Part shown: positions 23,480 to 33,946 of the stretch, one piece after another
How the letters are laid out: each line of letters starts with the position of its first letter
Position numbering within the stretch: the first letter of the stretch is position 1
NCBI GenBank assembly: GCA_033032175.1
Contig: CM065314.1
Span: 434,001-498,000 of the forward strand
DNA length: 64,000 nucleotides
Source of the DNA: Saturnia japonica
Taxonomy: Eukaryota > Arthropoda > Insecta > Lepidoptera > Saturniidae
Reading direction: 5' to 3'
Position numbers and translations under genes: made by a program
The notes under the pieces: generated by a model
The model's input: the letters and a program-made list of their open reading frames with translations, nothing else
Database searches by the model: none
What the model was told of the DNA's origin: nothing

Positions 23480-23657
23480 AAAAAACTACCGGACAAATTT
23501 TAAAAATTCTTTCATCAATATAAAGCTACAGCATCAGCGAGTAAAATAGGCTATACTTATTCTAATTTGAAAAATTAATATATTCCTCATAAAAATGTCG
23601 ATAGTTTTACACAAAGTATAAAAAATTAACACGGATGAAACTGTGGGGCACAGCTAG
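23480..23657 (+). mobile_element. Helitron 3' end fragment
   Basis: It ends GAAACTGTGGGGCACAGCTAG and is followed by T, the family-1 style terminus. The 5' limit is unclear. Confidence 0.45.
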
Positions 23658-24445
23658 TATTATATATATATTAGTTCGATATCACAGTCTTTATAATAAT
23701 AAGGTGATCAAAATAAATTCTACGTTCTATGTAAGTTTTGAACTATGAGGTCTATACTATATTATACTATAAGCCTGAATGAACATGGATGAAATAATTT
23801 TGTCTTTTTACGCGACGTAAATCTAAACTTAAAGAAAGACAAACAGATAATATTTTAAACGTTTGTATCGTTTTCTATGAATTTAATAAACTCTTTTGAT
23901 GTAATTTTTTCTACTCATTGGATATTTTTAGGGATTTCTAGTACTAATTTTTTAATTTAGTTATTGTTACATGAATACCCAGATATTTTTTAAGGTATAA
24001 TAATAACAAATTATACCTATCTTAAAAACACAGGTTTCCATTTTATATCTTACACAAAAGGTGGAGTTTCTCAACTACAAAATAAATATTATGTACCTTG
24101 TAAGTCAGTAATCTTTCGTTTCTTAAAAATGGTAAATCAACCAACGAACATAATAATTTGTAAGTATTGTGAAGTTATTCTATTAGTAACAAGTACTCAT
24201 CGCGAACATGAACAGGTACATAACATACAATATTTGAATAAACCTATATAGTTATCACAATATTTGCTTGTTATATTGATTGATATATGAAGTTATTTGT
24301 ATCGATTATCGACAATTTCTAAACTCGTCGTAGCATAATCCACGCAACTACAATAAGAGTTTGTGATGCTTTAATCTCAGGGGTTGTGAATAAGGTAAAT
24401 AACCGCACAAAACATTTATTGTAAGCATAGATGTGGTCTTATCTA
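23658..24445. other. Non-coding gap
   Basis: AT-rich, no feature supported. Confidence 0.35.
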
Positions 24446-24620
24446 GATCGATAAATGGGTAGATTTGGGCGAGCCGAAAAAAAAAACCTTAAGGGTACGA
24501 GTAATAGTGCTGAGCTAAGTACTGACTCAGCCTTAATGTCGATATCGATACACATATCGGTGTGCTCATGTCGCCTAGTTCAACAAACACGCAAATTTGA
24601 TAATACTACAAATTAACATA
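24446..24620 (-). repeat. Dispersed unit next to Helitron family-2 end, copy 2
   Basis: Same block as at 4884-5050 and 38,353-38,530. Here it runs directly into the Helitron CTAG end without interruption. Confidence 0.6.
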
Positions 24621-24623
24621 ACA

Positions 24624-24893
24624 CTAGCGGTACCCCGCGGCTCCGCACGCGTTTATTAAGCAATAATAATTTTCATCCCATAATTGTATTTTACTCTTAT
24701 TATTGACGATTCATAAGCTAATGACCTACTTCCTTTCTACAAAATTTCATGAAAATCAATTTTGAATAAATATAAATATATTTTTTAAGATTTCTAGACG
24801 TGATATCAACTATCCTTATAGCCTGTCAATTGTTGAATGACTTATACTTAATATACAACATTTTATCAGAAACTGTTGAGAATTAATATGATA
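24624..24893 (-). mobile_element. Helitron family 2, 3' end and body
   Basis: The terminus CTAG (24,624-24,627, minus sense) is followed by GGTACCCCGCGGCTCCGC in plus sense, then GCACGCGTTTATTAAGCAAT. The element runs up to the edge of the mariner copy at 24,896, which may have inserted into it. Confidence 0.55.
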
Positions 24894-24895
24894 TA

Positions 24896-25630
24896 CTACT
24901 CAGTCTAAAAGTTACAGGGAAAATATCAATAATACACAAAATGTTAGTTATTCATCCGAATTTATTTTATCTCCTTCAATAATTTGAAGTAGCATAATTG
25001 CTACTTCTGAATCGATACACTTACACCAACGAATAATCCAATAACAAAAACATTTTTAAACGCATTTCCGAATTTGAGTTTAGTTCTCGTTGCGAATTCT
25101 CCTTTATGTTGTAGAAGAACTATTGCAAAGGGAGGATCCTCCGACCAGACGGATGTTATGTCTGGTCAGCTGCCCAACGGTTGTTGTCGGGTTCTTGTAT
25201 ATATACTCAATTGTTGAGTTAATTTCTATAACGCGATGTAGGAAGCGCCGTATGTGGCTCGATAGATGTCGCTATGTAGGATGCGTCAGTTGTGGCGAGA
25301 AATGTAGCTACAATGTCTTCTACCGAATAAAAACGGGCGCCACGAAGTGGTAATTTGTATTTAGGGAAAAGAAAGAAGTCGGCTGGAGCCATATCACACA
25401 TCTGTAACATTTTCTCTCCGAACACGAAATTCTATTGGTGATGCAAAAGTTAAGACAATGTCTTTTTTCAATATTTTTGTCCATTGTGAAATTCGCAATA
25501 CACACTAGATATGATCTAACTAAAAACAGTACTGTATTTAATGTAAATGACAGAAGCAATTCAAATTAAAAAAAAAAAATTGAATTTGGATCCATAAATC
25601 ATCCATTCCCGATACTTTTTTGTCAGAATG
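24896..25630 (-). mobile_element. Mariner-like element, internally deleted (copy A)
   Basis: The ends are CTACTCAGTCTAAAAGTTAC and CGATACTTTTTTGTCAGAATG. They are imperfect inverted repeats flanked by TA on both sides (24,894-95 and 25,631-32). On the minus strand an ATG at 25,484 starts MDKNIEK, a mariner transposase N-terminus. After ~25 residues the sequence jumps, one frame off, to the C-terminal part with DFFLFPKYKLPLRGARF, which holds the last Asp of the D,D34D triad. The first two catalytic Asp are gone. At 735 bp against the usual ~1.3 kb, it is dead. It mirrors copy B at 32,221-32,945. Confidence 0.8.
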
Positions 25631-25664
25631 TATATTTTTAAGATCAATAGAAGTATTATTAACA

Positions 25665-25805
25665 ATTCTTATTGTTTATCATATCGAGTTTCTTACCGGT
25701 TCTACTCTATGTCTGGGAGATTTTCCGAACCGGTAGTAGTGTTTTGACGTTCATGAGTGTCTTCTTAGCGCCTAAATTGAATAAAGATTTTTTTTATTTT
25801 CATTT
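25665..25805 (+). repeat. LINE 3' UTR fragment (arm A)
   Basis: TTCTTACCGGTTCTACTC, TTTTCCGAACCGGTAGTAGT and GCGCCTAAATTGAATAAAGA match the 3' UTR of the LINE at 8960-9365. The mirror copy is at 32,055-32,180. Confidence 0.65.
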
Positions 25806-26985
25806 TGAATGACTTATACTTCCCGTATGTAAAATTATTGTATCCTATCAATTGAAAAATAAACAAAAGTTACTTGCCGAAAAAGAACTATAGAATTAGA
25901 AAAACTGTCTAAAAATAGTTCAAGGATAAAAATTGAAATTAAAAAAATCATTCAAAACTCTAGTACCTACTTTCATTACATTAATTCAATCTTAAAGTGT
26001 TTATAAATTTGGTTTATTTTCTAGTATTCATATTTCAGACCTACATTATACTACTATATTTTTATTTTATTATAATATATACTGTACATTTTTTTTTTCT
26101 AAACTTCACGATAGATGTCCTATATGAAGGATACCCACGTATACTGAGGGAATCACGTATTCATAAAAATCGTAAAAAAATTGCCTGCATGTAACTCCAG
26201 ATTTCATTTAAAACTGTTTGACAGATTAATAAGCAAATTTTGTACACGGAAAGTTTATGTCATTAGTCAACTGATGGGCTATACTGTATCTTCAATAACA
26301 CTTTTAAAAATCATAAAATATGAGTAAAAATAATAATTAAAATATGAAGAAATTATTACTTGTTAAACGCACGAGGAGGTGCGAGTATTGCTAGTATTAA
26401 AAAATCTGTGCTTTTGAGTGATGCCTACATCGGTGAAAGTGTATTAATGCAATAATGTACGATATATATAACAAAATTAAAAAAAAGCCAAAATTATTAA
26501 TCATAAAATGACAAACTGGCATGAATAATGGCAGTACAGGACTAGAACGCTGCTTGACTCATTTTGCGTAGGAGAAAAACATTATTTTCCAAAATGCATG
26601 CTGCAAACCATTGAATATTTTGTTTAAATAGTTATTGTAATATATTGTTAGCCATTTTGTCATACACCAATATTTTGAGGAAATCTAAAAAATGACAAAG
26701 ACAAAAAACTATTTTGTAGGAAGACGCACAAACTCCTTCGATAGACTGTAATCGACATATTTCAATGTATTTGAAATTTACATTAAAATTCGCAAATATT
26801 CACACAATTGATAAATTTTATTTTGAATACTTATATTTCCGGAGAATTAATATGATTAAAACTATATTTTCTCAATTTATGAATAAATCTTTTATGAACT
26901 TTCTAAAGCAATTTGGTTTGCGAACAAATCATTTTAATCGGTCTTAAATTTGAAATGGATATTTTGTAGATTTTCTTTATGAATA

Positions 26986-27540
26986 TGAATAGTGTTAGTT
27001 TCCCTATAATTCAGCAAATTATTAAAACGTGATAACACCGTCGTCAGCAGCGGTACGTTTGATCGTATGGCGGTACCCTGCACCGCGCCGTCTGTAGTGC
27101 CGTGTAAGTTTCCTCATTTAACTAATTTTTTTTGAACATTTTATTAGGGGTAATTTTTTTTGTTATAATCTGGGATAGATAAAATACACATAATATATAT
27201 TCGATACCTAATAACACCTTCACGGATCCGACGGGGTTTTTAATACATATTGTATACGTGTTTCACAAAATTTGGTACAAGAATCGGCACTGTCCGTTAT
27301 TAACAATAATTTTTATCTCTTTATTAACACGTTTATTTAAATTGATTATTTGATTAATAAAGTTATAATTATGAATATTTATATTTAAATTAATTTAATT
27401 TTTTTTTAATGTGTTTAATTTAGCTAGTTTTATTGCAATTAATTAAATTTCTCAAGAAAATATGAAAAAAATCGATAACTGAAAAAATCGATTTTTATTT
27501 AGAATTTCACATCCCTAGCGTGATCCGGATTTTGGACGCG
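26986..27540. other. Left part of the spacer between the inverted arms
   Basis: It includes the exon candidate at 27,015-27,103. Otherwise it is AT-rich with no recognised feature. Confidence 0.35.
27015..27103 (+). CDS. Possible internal exon of an unknown gene
   Basis: TTCCCTATAATTCAG (acceptor-like) precedes and T|GTAAGTTTCC (a strong donor) follows an 89 nt CpG-rich segment. One frame is open through 29 codons, including NTVVSSGTFDRMAVPCTAPS. It enters with one base completing a codon and leaves with one base over. No neighbouring exon was found. An alternative is a first exon starting at the internal ATG (27,066), or chance in a GC-rich patch. Confidence 0.3.
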
Positions 27541-27612
27541 CACTGACAGGTGCGTGGTGCGCGGGCGGCGAGGCGCAGGTTCACGTTACTATGGCAACGG
27601 TGGCATATTTAT
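27541..27612. promoter_or_regulatory. CpG-rich patch with an X-box-like site
   Basis: GTTACTATGGCAAC at 27,585-27,598 fits the RFX-family X-box pattern (RYYNYY, short spacer, RRNRAC). It sits directly downstream of a ~50 bp CpG-dense run. X-boxes lie in promoters of ciliary genes. No gene start could be tied to it. Confidence 0.35.
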
Positions 27613-30480
27613 TTATGTTTCTCTTTGACCATACTGTATATTACGTGCGAGTACCAGTAGACTTGCCCTGTGTGTGTTTAGGATAATGCAGTATGTATAA
27701 CAAGAAATTGAAAATAAGATAAGTAGGCATTTTCCCTCGTCGCGTCGTTGGGATCTGCAAGTCTCGTAAGGTGAATAAGAACCCATTGTTATTCTCAAGA
27801 ATTCAAGATCAAGCACTCTAAAACCAGGGTAACGAATTAAACTAAAATACCAGTTAATATTATATTGCTCTTTATAATAATATTTTTATTTGTGTAATAA
27901 ATAACCTCGACCTTCGTAAAACAGTACTTCTGGTTATTTAAAGGAACATCGATTTAAACGTGTTTAACTTTGGAGAAACAGTTAAATGTTGTTTTTATTA
28001 CCTGATTTCGAAAAAAGAGGGTTATGTTTTTTCGAGCATAGGTATGTAGTATGTGTGTCTATTTCTATGGTACCTACGCTCTGTAGCATAACCGGCTTGA
28101 TGGATTTAGCATACGAGGTATTATTATTAGTATTACATTCGTCTTAGTTGTGTGAGTGACATTCACAGACTATTAGATGTACAAGTAGTGACATTGCTAT
28201 ATCATATCTAATATAAGTACGATGTGTGGAAATTAAATAAAAAGCAAAAATAGAAAAAGATTTTTTTTGTCAACTTTTTTTCTGGTAATCGGTTTTTTTG
28301 TTCATTTTTTAATAATTTTGTTTGTTTAATATAATAATTTTTAGGTTAAAGTTGCATTCTAAATAAAGCCAGACAGGCAATTCAAGTGTCGAGGTCTAAT
28401 TGGAGAATCGTACTTGTGTGCCAGCCGCCGCTACGCCTAGCCTCCCCAAGTTTACTGTGCTATCATATAATATAGCTTGGCATAAAATTAATTGTAGAAA
28501 TTTGGATTTAGGGAATTATTATGCATTTATGTTATGTAATTTCAGATACTTACCTAAAAATGTGGTTTGTTTCTTGACTCGATTAAACTTATGAAAAACA
28601 CAGTTTTGTTTACCTATTAATTAAACAATTATTTAAAGGCGTATCGAAGTCTCGTATAGCCGCCCTTTATTAAAATATTTGTCGTTATTATTTACGAAAT
28701 CCAACCGACATTGGATTTGACATGACGTGATCCGGTTGTCACTATTTTTTGAACAATTGGCTTTTTTAACTCATTACTGAACTGTTAATTACGTTAATTC
28801 GGAATCAGTTGCCGGCGACCATGAGCACTGGTGCCAAAGTAATAATTAACAAAATATATATTTTTTAATTGTTATGTATGTTTTAGGTTAAACTGGTTTT
28901 TCAAAGAACACAATGAAAGATGTATATTAAAGCCACTATGTAGTTAGCTGAATTTACGAGTATGTGTAGATATCATTTGCGCATGGTACCTACTCATTAT
29001 TATATTATTCGACACCCCTCGCCAATGTAACATTTCCTGAGGAGCACCTACTATAAGTATAGGTTCAAATTCATATGAACGCACACTTAAACAAGATACC
29101 GTTTGTATGCACATATTTATGACAATATTTTCTACGCAGTTGCTAGTAGAACACCTGCGTCCATGTCTTAGGGTGACAACTAGGGTTGCCATATTATTAT
29201 AATTTTTTTTAAAAGTTTTACATCATTATGAGCGTAATTTAACGATCCGTGGACACATTCTAACAATAAGTCTACACCATGTAGTTGCTTGTTACAACTG
29301 GTATTTTATTGTGGTGAAGATAGTTATATACGATGTGCATCTAATAACATGGGGTCCGATTATTGATAGAAGTATGACTTCTAACACTAATTATATATAT
29401 AAAAGTACACGCATCTACTTTTCAACTCTCGAAGCAAAAAGAAGGTTGTATATAGAAGCATAGAGCTCATAAAAGGATGAACGGATTTTGATGTAGCTTT
29501 TATTTTGTTTGAAAGCTAATTTGATTGATACTGTCCTTAGCTATATAATTGAATAAAATCTGTTCAGTTGTTTGAAGATTATTACCTTTTCTCTAGTTGA
29601 TAAATTAATGTGAGCATCTTTCACATTTCTGATTGAGTCGAAATTTGATATTCTTTTACTTCGATGGTATTAGAAGAACACAGTAACCTTGACTTAATGC
29701 TACAGCATCACCTGGAATCTGCAGGATCCTTAACTCCTCGCCAACTTACAGCAGAGATGATTTGGTTAAGCTCATTGGAATAGTCTCAGTGAATAGGTTA
29801 CTTGTGTCATATAATAAGTATATTTTGAAAATGTGGGTATACAAGTAATAATTGGTACAGATATTTATAATAGGTCCTTACATATGAAATTAGCGTTTTG
29901 TTAAACTGGCAACTTTGATCTTAATATTTATAAAGATATTGAATTAATCGTGTCGGTTTGTCAAGCCCTATCTGTAGTGTAAAAAAGCACAACGCAAGTC
30001 CCGATGATATTTTCTTTAAATAATATGTTCTTTTTTCATTAAAATGATTATAGTTACGAATCTCATATAAACAAGGTCTTTGCTGAAGCTTTTATAACGT
30101 TAAAATACTAATATTATTCAGTTTCTCAACAAGACAATACAAGCTTCTGTATGATTACTGGATTCCCACTGGTAACCCTAATGTAAGATCAGGAGGCGAC
30201 GCGACCCGGGGTGCGGTGCGGGATGCTTGCTGTGGACATATTTTGTTTATTGCAGGGGTTCGCAAAGTATGTCCCGCGGCGCGGCGCCCTGCACTAGAGC
30301 ACTTTAGAGATTTAGCAGAGGCACCGTAATGCGCATCTGTTTTCGTTTTTTCGGAAAGCAAGTGATTAGAAAGGGATTAGAAAACAGTTGGTACGAAGTA
30401 AAAAAGTCTAATATCTACTTTGAGCCTCAGATTAAAGATCTAAAAAGTTATTTTCTTTTGTGTGCTTGATTAGTATAATT
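27613..30480. other. Right part of the spacer; no supported gene
   Basis: AT-rich. A lone AGGGTTGCCA end lies at 29,183. A hAT-like end CAGGGGTTCGCAAAG lies at about 30,254 inside a GC-rich run (30,190-30,310). ORFs in this part show no family signal. Confidence 0.35.
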
Positions 30481-30860
30481 GTTCAAATCATAGATGTAGT
30501 ATAATAGTGATTGGCTATACGACAGAGAAAGAGCATAGTATAGGCATAGTATGGCAGATGTTAGAGCGAGATAGGGACACATCAAATGTTTCTAAAAGTC
30601 AAAGCCCCGGGGGCACTTTGTCAATCGTAACGAAAATAAATATCGCTTATTTTCGTAAAATATAAGGTTTTACAATATAATTTAGTGTTTGGTAGACGTA
30701 TTACAGTAATTATGGTTACCTGTGCAGTGCCTTGTTGTAACTCATATATATATAGAAAATCTACAAAATATCCATTTCACATGTAAGGCCGATTAAAATG
30801 TTTTGCTCACAAACTAAATTGTTTTAGAAAGTTCATAAAAGTTCTATTCATAAATAAATT
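30481..30860 (+). pseudogene. Repeat fragment with a THAP-like N-terminus, copy 2
   Basis: ATG at 30,712 opens MVTCAVPCCNS, followed by RKSTKYPFHM and a stop. The early C-x3-CC spacing and the basic stretch before F-H resemble the start of a THAP zinc-finger domain, but the later C-x2-H is not visible. A matching copy lies at 5395-5760 in the opposite orientation. The 3' part also occurs at the end of arm A (26,830-26,985). Confidence 0.3.
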
Positions 30861-32054
30861 GAAACTGAAATTAAATTGAAATTAATTCTCGGAAAATATA
30901 AGAATTCCAAATATATTTTTATCAAATATGTTATTATTTGCAAATTTTACTCTAAAGTTCAAAGAGACTGACTTAATATGTCGATTACAATCTATCTCGA
31001 AAGGAGTTTGTGCGTGTTCCTACAAAATGGTTTTTAATATTTGTCATTTTTTTGATTTCCTCAAAATATTGTTGTATGAAAAAAATGACTAACAATATAT
31101 TATAATAACTATATAATCAAAATATTGAAAGGTTTGCAGCAAGTATTTTGGAAAACAATGTTTTTCTCATACGTAAAATGAATGAAGCTGCGTTCTGGTT
31201 CATATTGATGCCAGTTTGTTATTTTATGATTAATAATGTTTATTGTAGTATAGAATGATTTTTAACAATAACCATGGAAAATGGATAAGAATTCTAACTT
31301 TTTAAATATTTAGATAAATGTGTCTTACATTATTGCATTATTACACTTTCATCGATGTGGGCATCGTTCAATAGATAGACTAAGTTAATACTAGCAATAC
31401 GCGCAGCTCCTCATGCGTTCATTATGCAATAATTTCTTCATATGTTAATTTTTAGTTTTACTAATATTTTATGATTTCTAAAATTATTATTGAAAATTCA
31501 TATAGCCTATCAATTGACCAATGACATAAGCTTTCCGTATACGAAATTGTATATGAATCTGTAAAGTAGTTTTGAGTGAAATCTGGACACACCGTCAACC
31601 AAATATTTTTAGGATTTTTACGAATACGTAATTTCCTGAGTATACGTGGGTATCCTTCATATAGGACATCTATCGTGAAGTTTACAAAAAAAATCATGTG
31701 CAGTATATATTATAATATAATAAAAATATAGTATAATGTAGGTCTGAAATATGAATACTTACTAGAAAATAAACAAAATTAATAAATACTTTAAGACTTT
31801 ACTACTTTACTTTTTACTAAGACTTTACTTTTAAGATTGAATTAATTTAATGAAAGTAGGTACCTACTAGAGTTTTGAATGTTTTTTTTTATCCTTGAAC
31901 CTTTTTAGACAGTTTTTCCAAATCTGTAGCTCTTTTTGTGCATGTAACTTTTTTTCATTCCTCAATTAATAGGACACAAAAAATTTAATAATACCTACAT
32001 ATGGAAATCTAAAAATTTTGTCCGCGGTATATTAAAGTCATTCAAAATGAAAAT

Positions 32055-32180
32055 CAAAAAAATCTTTATTCAATTTAGGCCCTAAGAAGGCACTTATGAA
32101 CGTCAAATCACTGTTGGTTCGGAAAACATCCCATATATCGAGAAGAACCGGCAAGAAACTCGATATGACGGGCAATAAGA
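32055..32180 (-). repeat. LINE 3' UTR fragment (arm B)
   Basis: In plus sense it reads ATTTAGGCCCTAAGAAGGCA and GAAGAACCGGCAAGAAACTC, the reverse complement of the 3' tail at 9240-9365. Confidence 0.65.
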
Positions 32181-32220
32181 ATTGTTAATAAAACTTTTAT
32201 TAGGTAATCTTAAAAATATA

Positions 32221-32945
32221 CATTCTGTGAAAAAAGTATCGAGAATGGATCATTTGTTTATGGTTCCAAATTCATTTTTATTTCTTGAGTTTGAGTTGCT
32301 TCTGGCATTTAGATTAAATGCAGTGCTGTTTTTAGTTAGCATATCCAGTGTGAATTACGAATTTCATAATGGACAAAAACATCGAACAAAGATTTCGTCT
32401 TAAATTTTGTATAGCCAACGGAATTTCGTGTTCGGAGACACTGAAAATGTTACAGAACGGAACAGAATTGTCAAACGGTAAATAAAGTATGTAAATTATT
32501 TGACGGTTATACGGCGTTAAAGAGAGCAAATTGAACAAAAAGGCCAGATTTGTGGAAAGAATTTTTTTGGATTTTGCACCACGATAATGCGCCTTCGCAC
32601 AAGGCCATCATTGTGAACGAATTTTTGACCAAAAACTCAACAAACATCATCGAGCAACCACCTTATTCACCAGATATGCCTCCAACCGACTTCTTTCTTT
32701 TTCCTAAACTCAAATTACCACTTCGTGGAGCCCGTTTTCAGTCGGTAGAAGACATAAAAATTAATCGCGACGAGAACTAAACTCAATACCGGAAAAAGCG
32801 TTTAAAAATGTTTTGATGATTGGATTATTCGTTGGTGAAAGAGTATCAATTTTGAAGGAACATAATATAAAGGCGATAAAATAGATTTGGATGAAAACAT
32901 TTTGTGTAATAATCATCTTTTCCTGGTACTTTTTTGACAGAGTAG
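32221..32945 (+). mobile_element. Mariner-like element, internally deleted (copy B)
   Basis: The ends CATTCTGTGAAAAAAGTATC and TACTTTTTTGACAGAGTAG are inverted repeats flanked by TA. ATG at 32,369 starts MDKNIEQRFRLKFCIANG, the helix-turn-helix region of a mariner transposase. The frame breaks after ~28 codons. The C-terminal part resumes near 32,550 with HHDNAPSH and YSPDMPPTDFFLFPKLK. Thirty-four residues separate the two Asp, so this is the D,D34D group. The middle, with the first catalytic Asp, is deleted. At 725 bp it cannot make a working enzyme. Confidence 0.85.
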
Positions 32946-32947
32946 TA

Positions 32948-33236
32948 TTTCTAATTAACCCCTTTAAGTATCAATTCGGCCAAACAGTCGAATGTTCTTA
33001 ATTTCTTGACGAAGAATATAACCTCATTCTTCTATCCGGCCAGTATTTTGTACAGGCGACCAGCCGCGGAGCTCGAACAGGCGCAACTAAAGCGAGCGTA
33101 TCGAAGAGGTCGCTAGTGTGTAGTTCCCCACTCACGGCAACATCTCGCATAGACCGCGTTATTTGACAATTTGTTGGACCAACTTAGCTACTTAGAATAG
33201 TGAAAAAGTGATATTATATTATATATCTTGACAGAA
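32948..33236 (+). promoter_or_regulatory. Probable promoter and 5' UTR of the gene starting at 33,237
   Basis: The sequence becomes GC-richer from about 33,035 to 33,160 and then leads to the first ATG. It lies just outside the transposon arm. No clear TATA box or initiator was identified, so the start site is unknown. Confidence 0.4.
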
Positions 33237-33946
33237 ATGGTAAGTTTTTCTTTGTAAATCCTATCAATATAATTATGTTTATGTGTTTATTCCTTTGAAA
33301 TCGAAACTAATTTTCCCTTATTACTTGAATCTGTTTTTGACAATGATATTTGTTTTTGATAATAAAAAGTGAAAGGTAAATAGAAAATGTAAATTTCTGA
33401 TGAAAATGTTGAGAAACTATGATGTACAGAAGTATCTTGTGTCATTTTTACATCAATCAGAATTCTATATAAACAAACAAAAGATTTGTTTACATCATAA
33501 ATAACCTAGTTTTGTTTTTGGTAGTAGAATGACATAATACGTTGCGAAGAAAGATTGATGTACTTCGATGAGGTACTGTCGATAAAATTATCGATGTTTT
33601 AGATTGTACTCGTACAGGTTGGACATATTGTAATAATGAAGTTTAGAGTATTTATAAATATTCTTTTATTCATGTCAATTTTATTTCGCCTATATATATT
33701 TCTATTTATTTATTTAAAATAAATAAATAGAAATATATATAGGCGAAATAAAATTGACATGAATAAAAGAATATTTATAAATACTCTAAACTTCATGTAT
33801 ATACATTTTTTTTTTTATATAGGATTCCGAGATTGTGTTCAGCACAGATCCTAGCAGCTCGACCGATCCTATAGCATATGACGTGCTACCTGAAACCTTG
33901 ATATACCGCTCGTCGAGTACGATGAAGCTTGTGTATTACATAATTT
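33237..33946 (+). CDS. Start of an unidentified multi-exon gene (exons 1-2, partial)
   Basis: Exon 1 ends directly after the start codon: ATG (33,237-33,239) is followed at once by the donor GTAAGT. The intron is 583 bp and ends TTTTATATAG. Exon 2 (33,823-33,946, 124 nt) then continues in phase 0 with D-S-E-I-V-F-S-T-D-P and ends with YRSSSTMKLVYYII plus one base before GTAAGTATAA. That gives 42 residues so far: an acidic, Ser-rich start, then what may be the beginning of a membrane segment (KLVYYII). Later exons were not found down to 47 kb. Coding bias, phase continuity and two consensus donors support a real gene. The family is not recognised; a transporter or other membrane protein is a guess. 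Confidence 0.6.
33636..33796. repeat. Perfect 161 bp palindrome in intron 1
   Basis: The two 80-base arms are exactly complementary around one central A at 33,716, from ATGAAGTTTAGAGTATTTAT to its complement ending CTAAACTTCAT. Symmetry stops at both edges. It ends 26 bp before exon 2. Likely a foldback element or recent inverted duplication; an assembly artefact is possible. Confidence 0.9.

Larger units (their letters stand above)
24896..26985. repeat. Arm A of a large inverted duplication
   Basis: Read from left to right the arm holds a mariner copy, a LINE tail, an A/T-rich body, a Helitron-like CTAG end at 26,391-26,394 and a THAP-like repeat end. The reverse complement of 30,755-32,945 holds the same items in the same order. 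Long matches include CTTCACGATAGATGTCCTAT and ATGAAGGATACCCACGTATA. By eye the arms are roughly 85-90% alike in the best parts, so the duplication is not recent. Confidence 0.75.
30755..32945. repeat. Arm B of a large inverted duplication
   Basis: Mirror image of 24,896-26,985: THAP-like repeat end, Helitron-like CTAG at 31,391-31,394, A/T-rich body, LINE tail (32,055-32,180, minus) and mariner copy (32,221-32,945, plus). The distance between the arms is ~3.8 kb. Confidence 0.75.

Noticed and set aside
32369..32780. Active mariner transposase
   Set aside because: The middle of the protein, with the first catalytic Asp, is deleted and the frame is broken; the same holds for the copy at 24.9-25.6 kb.
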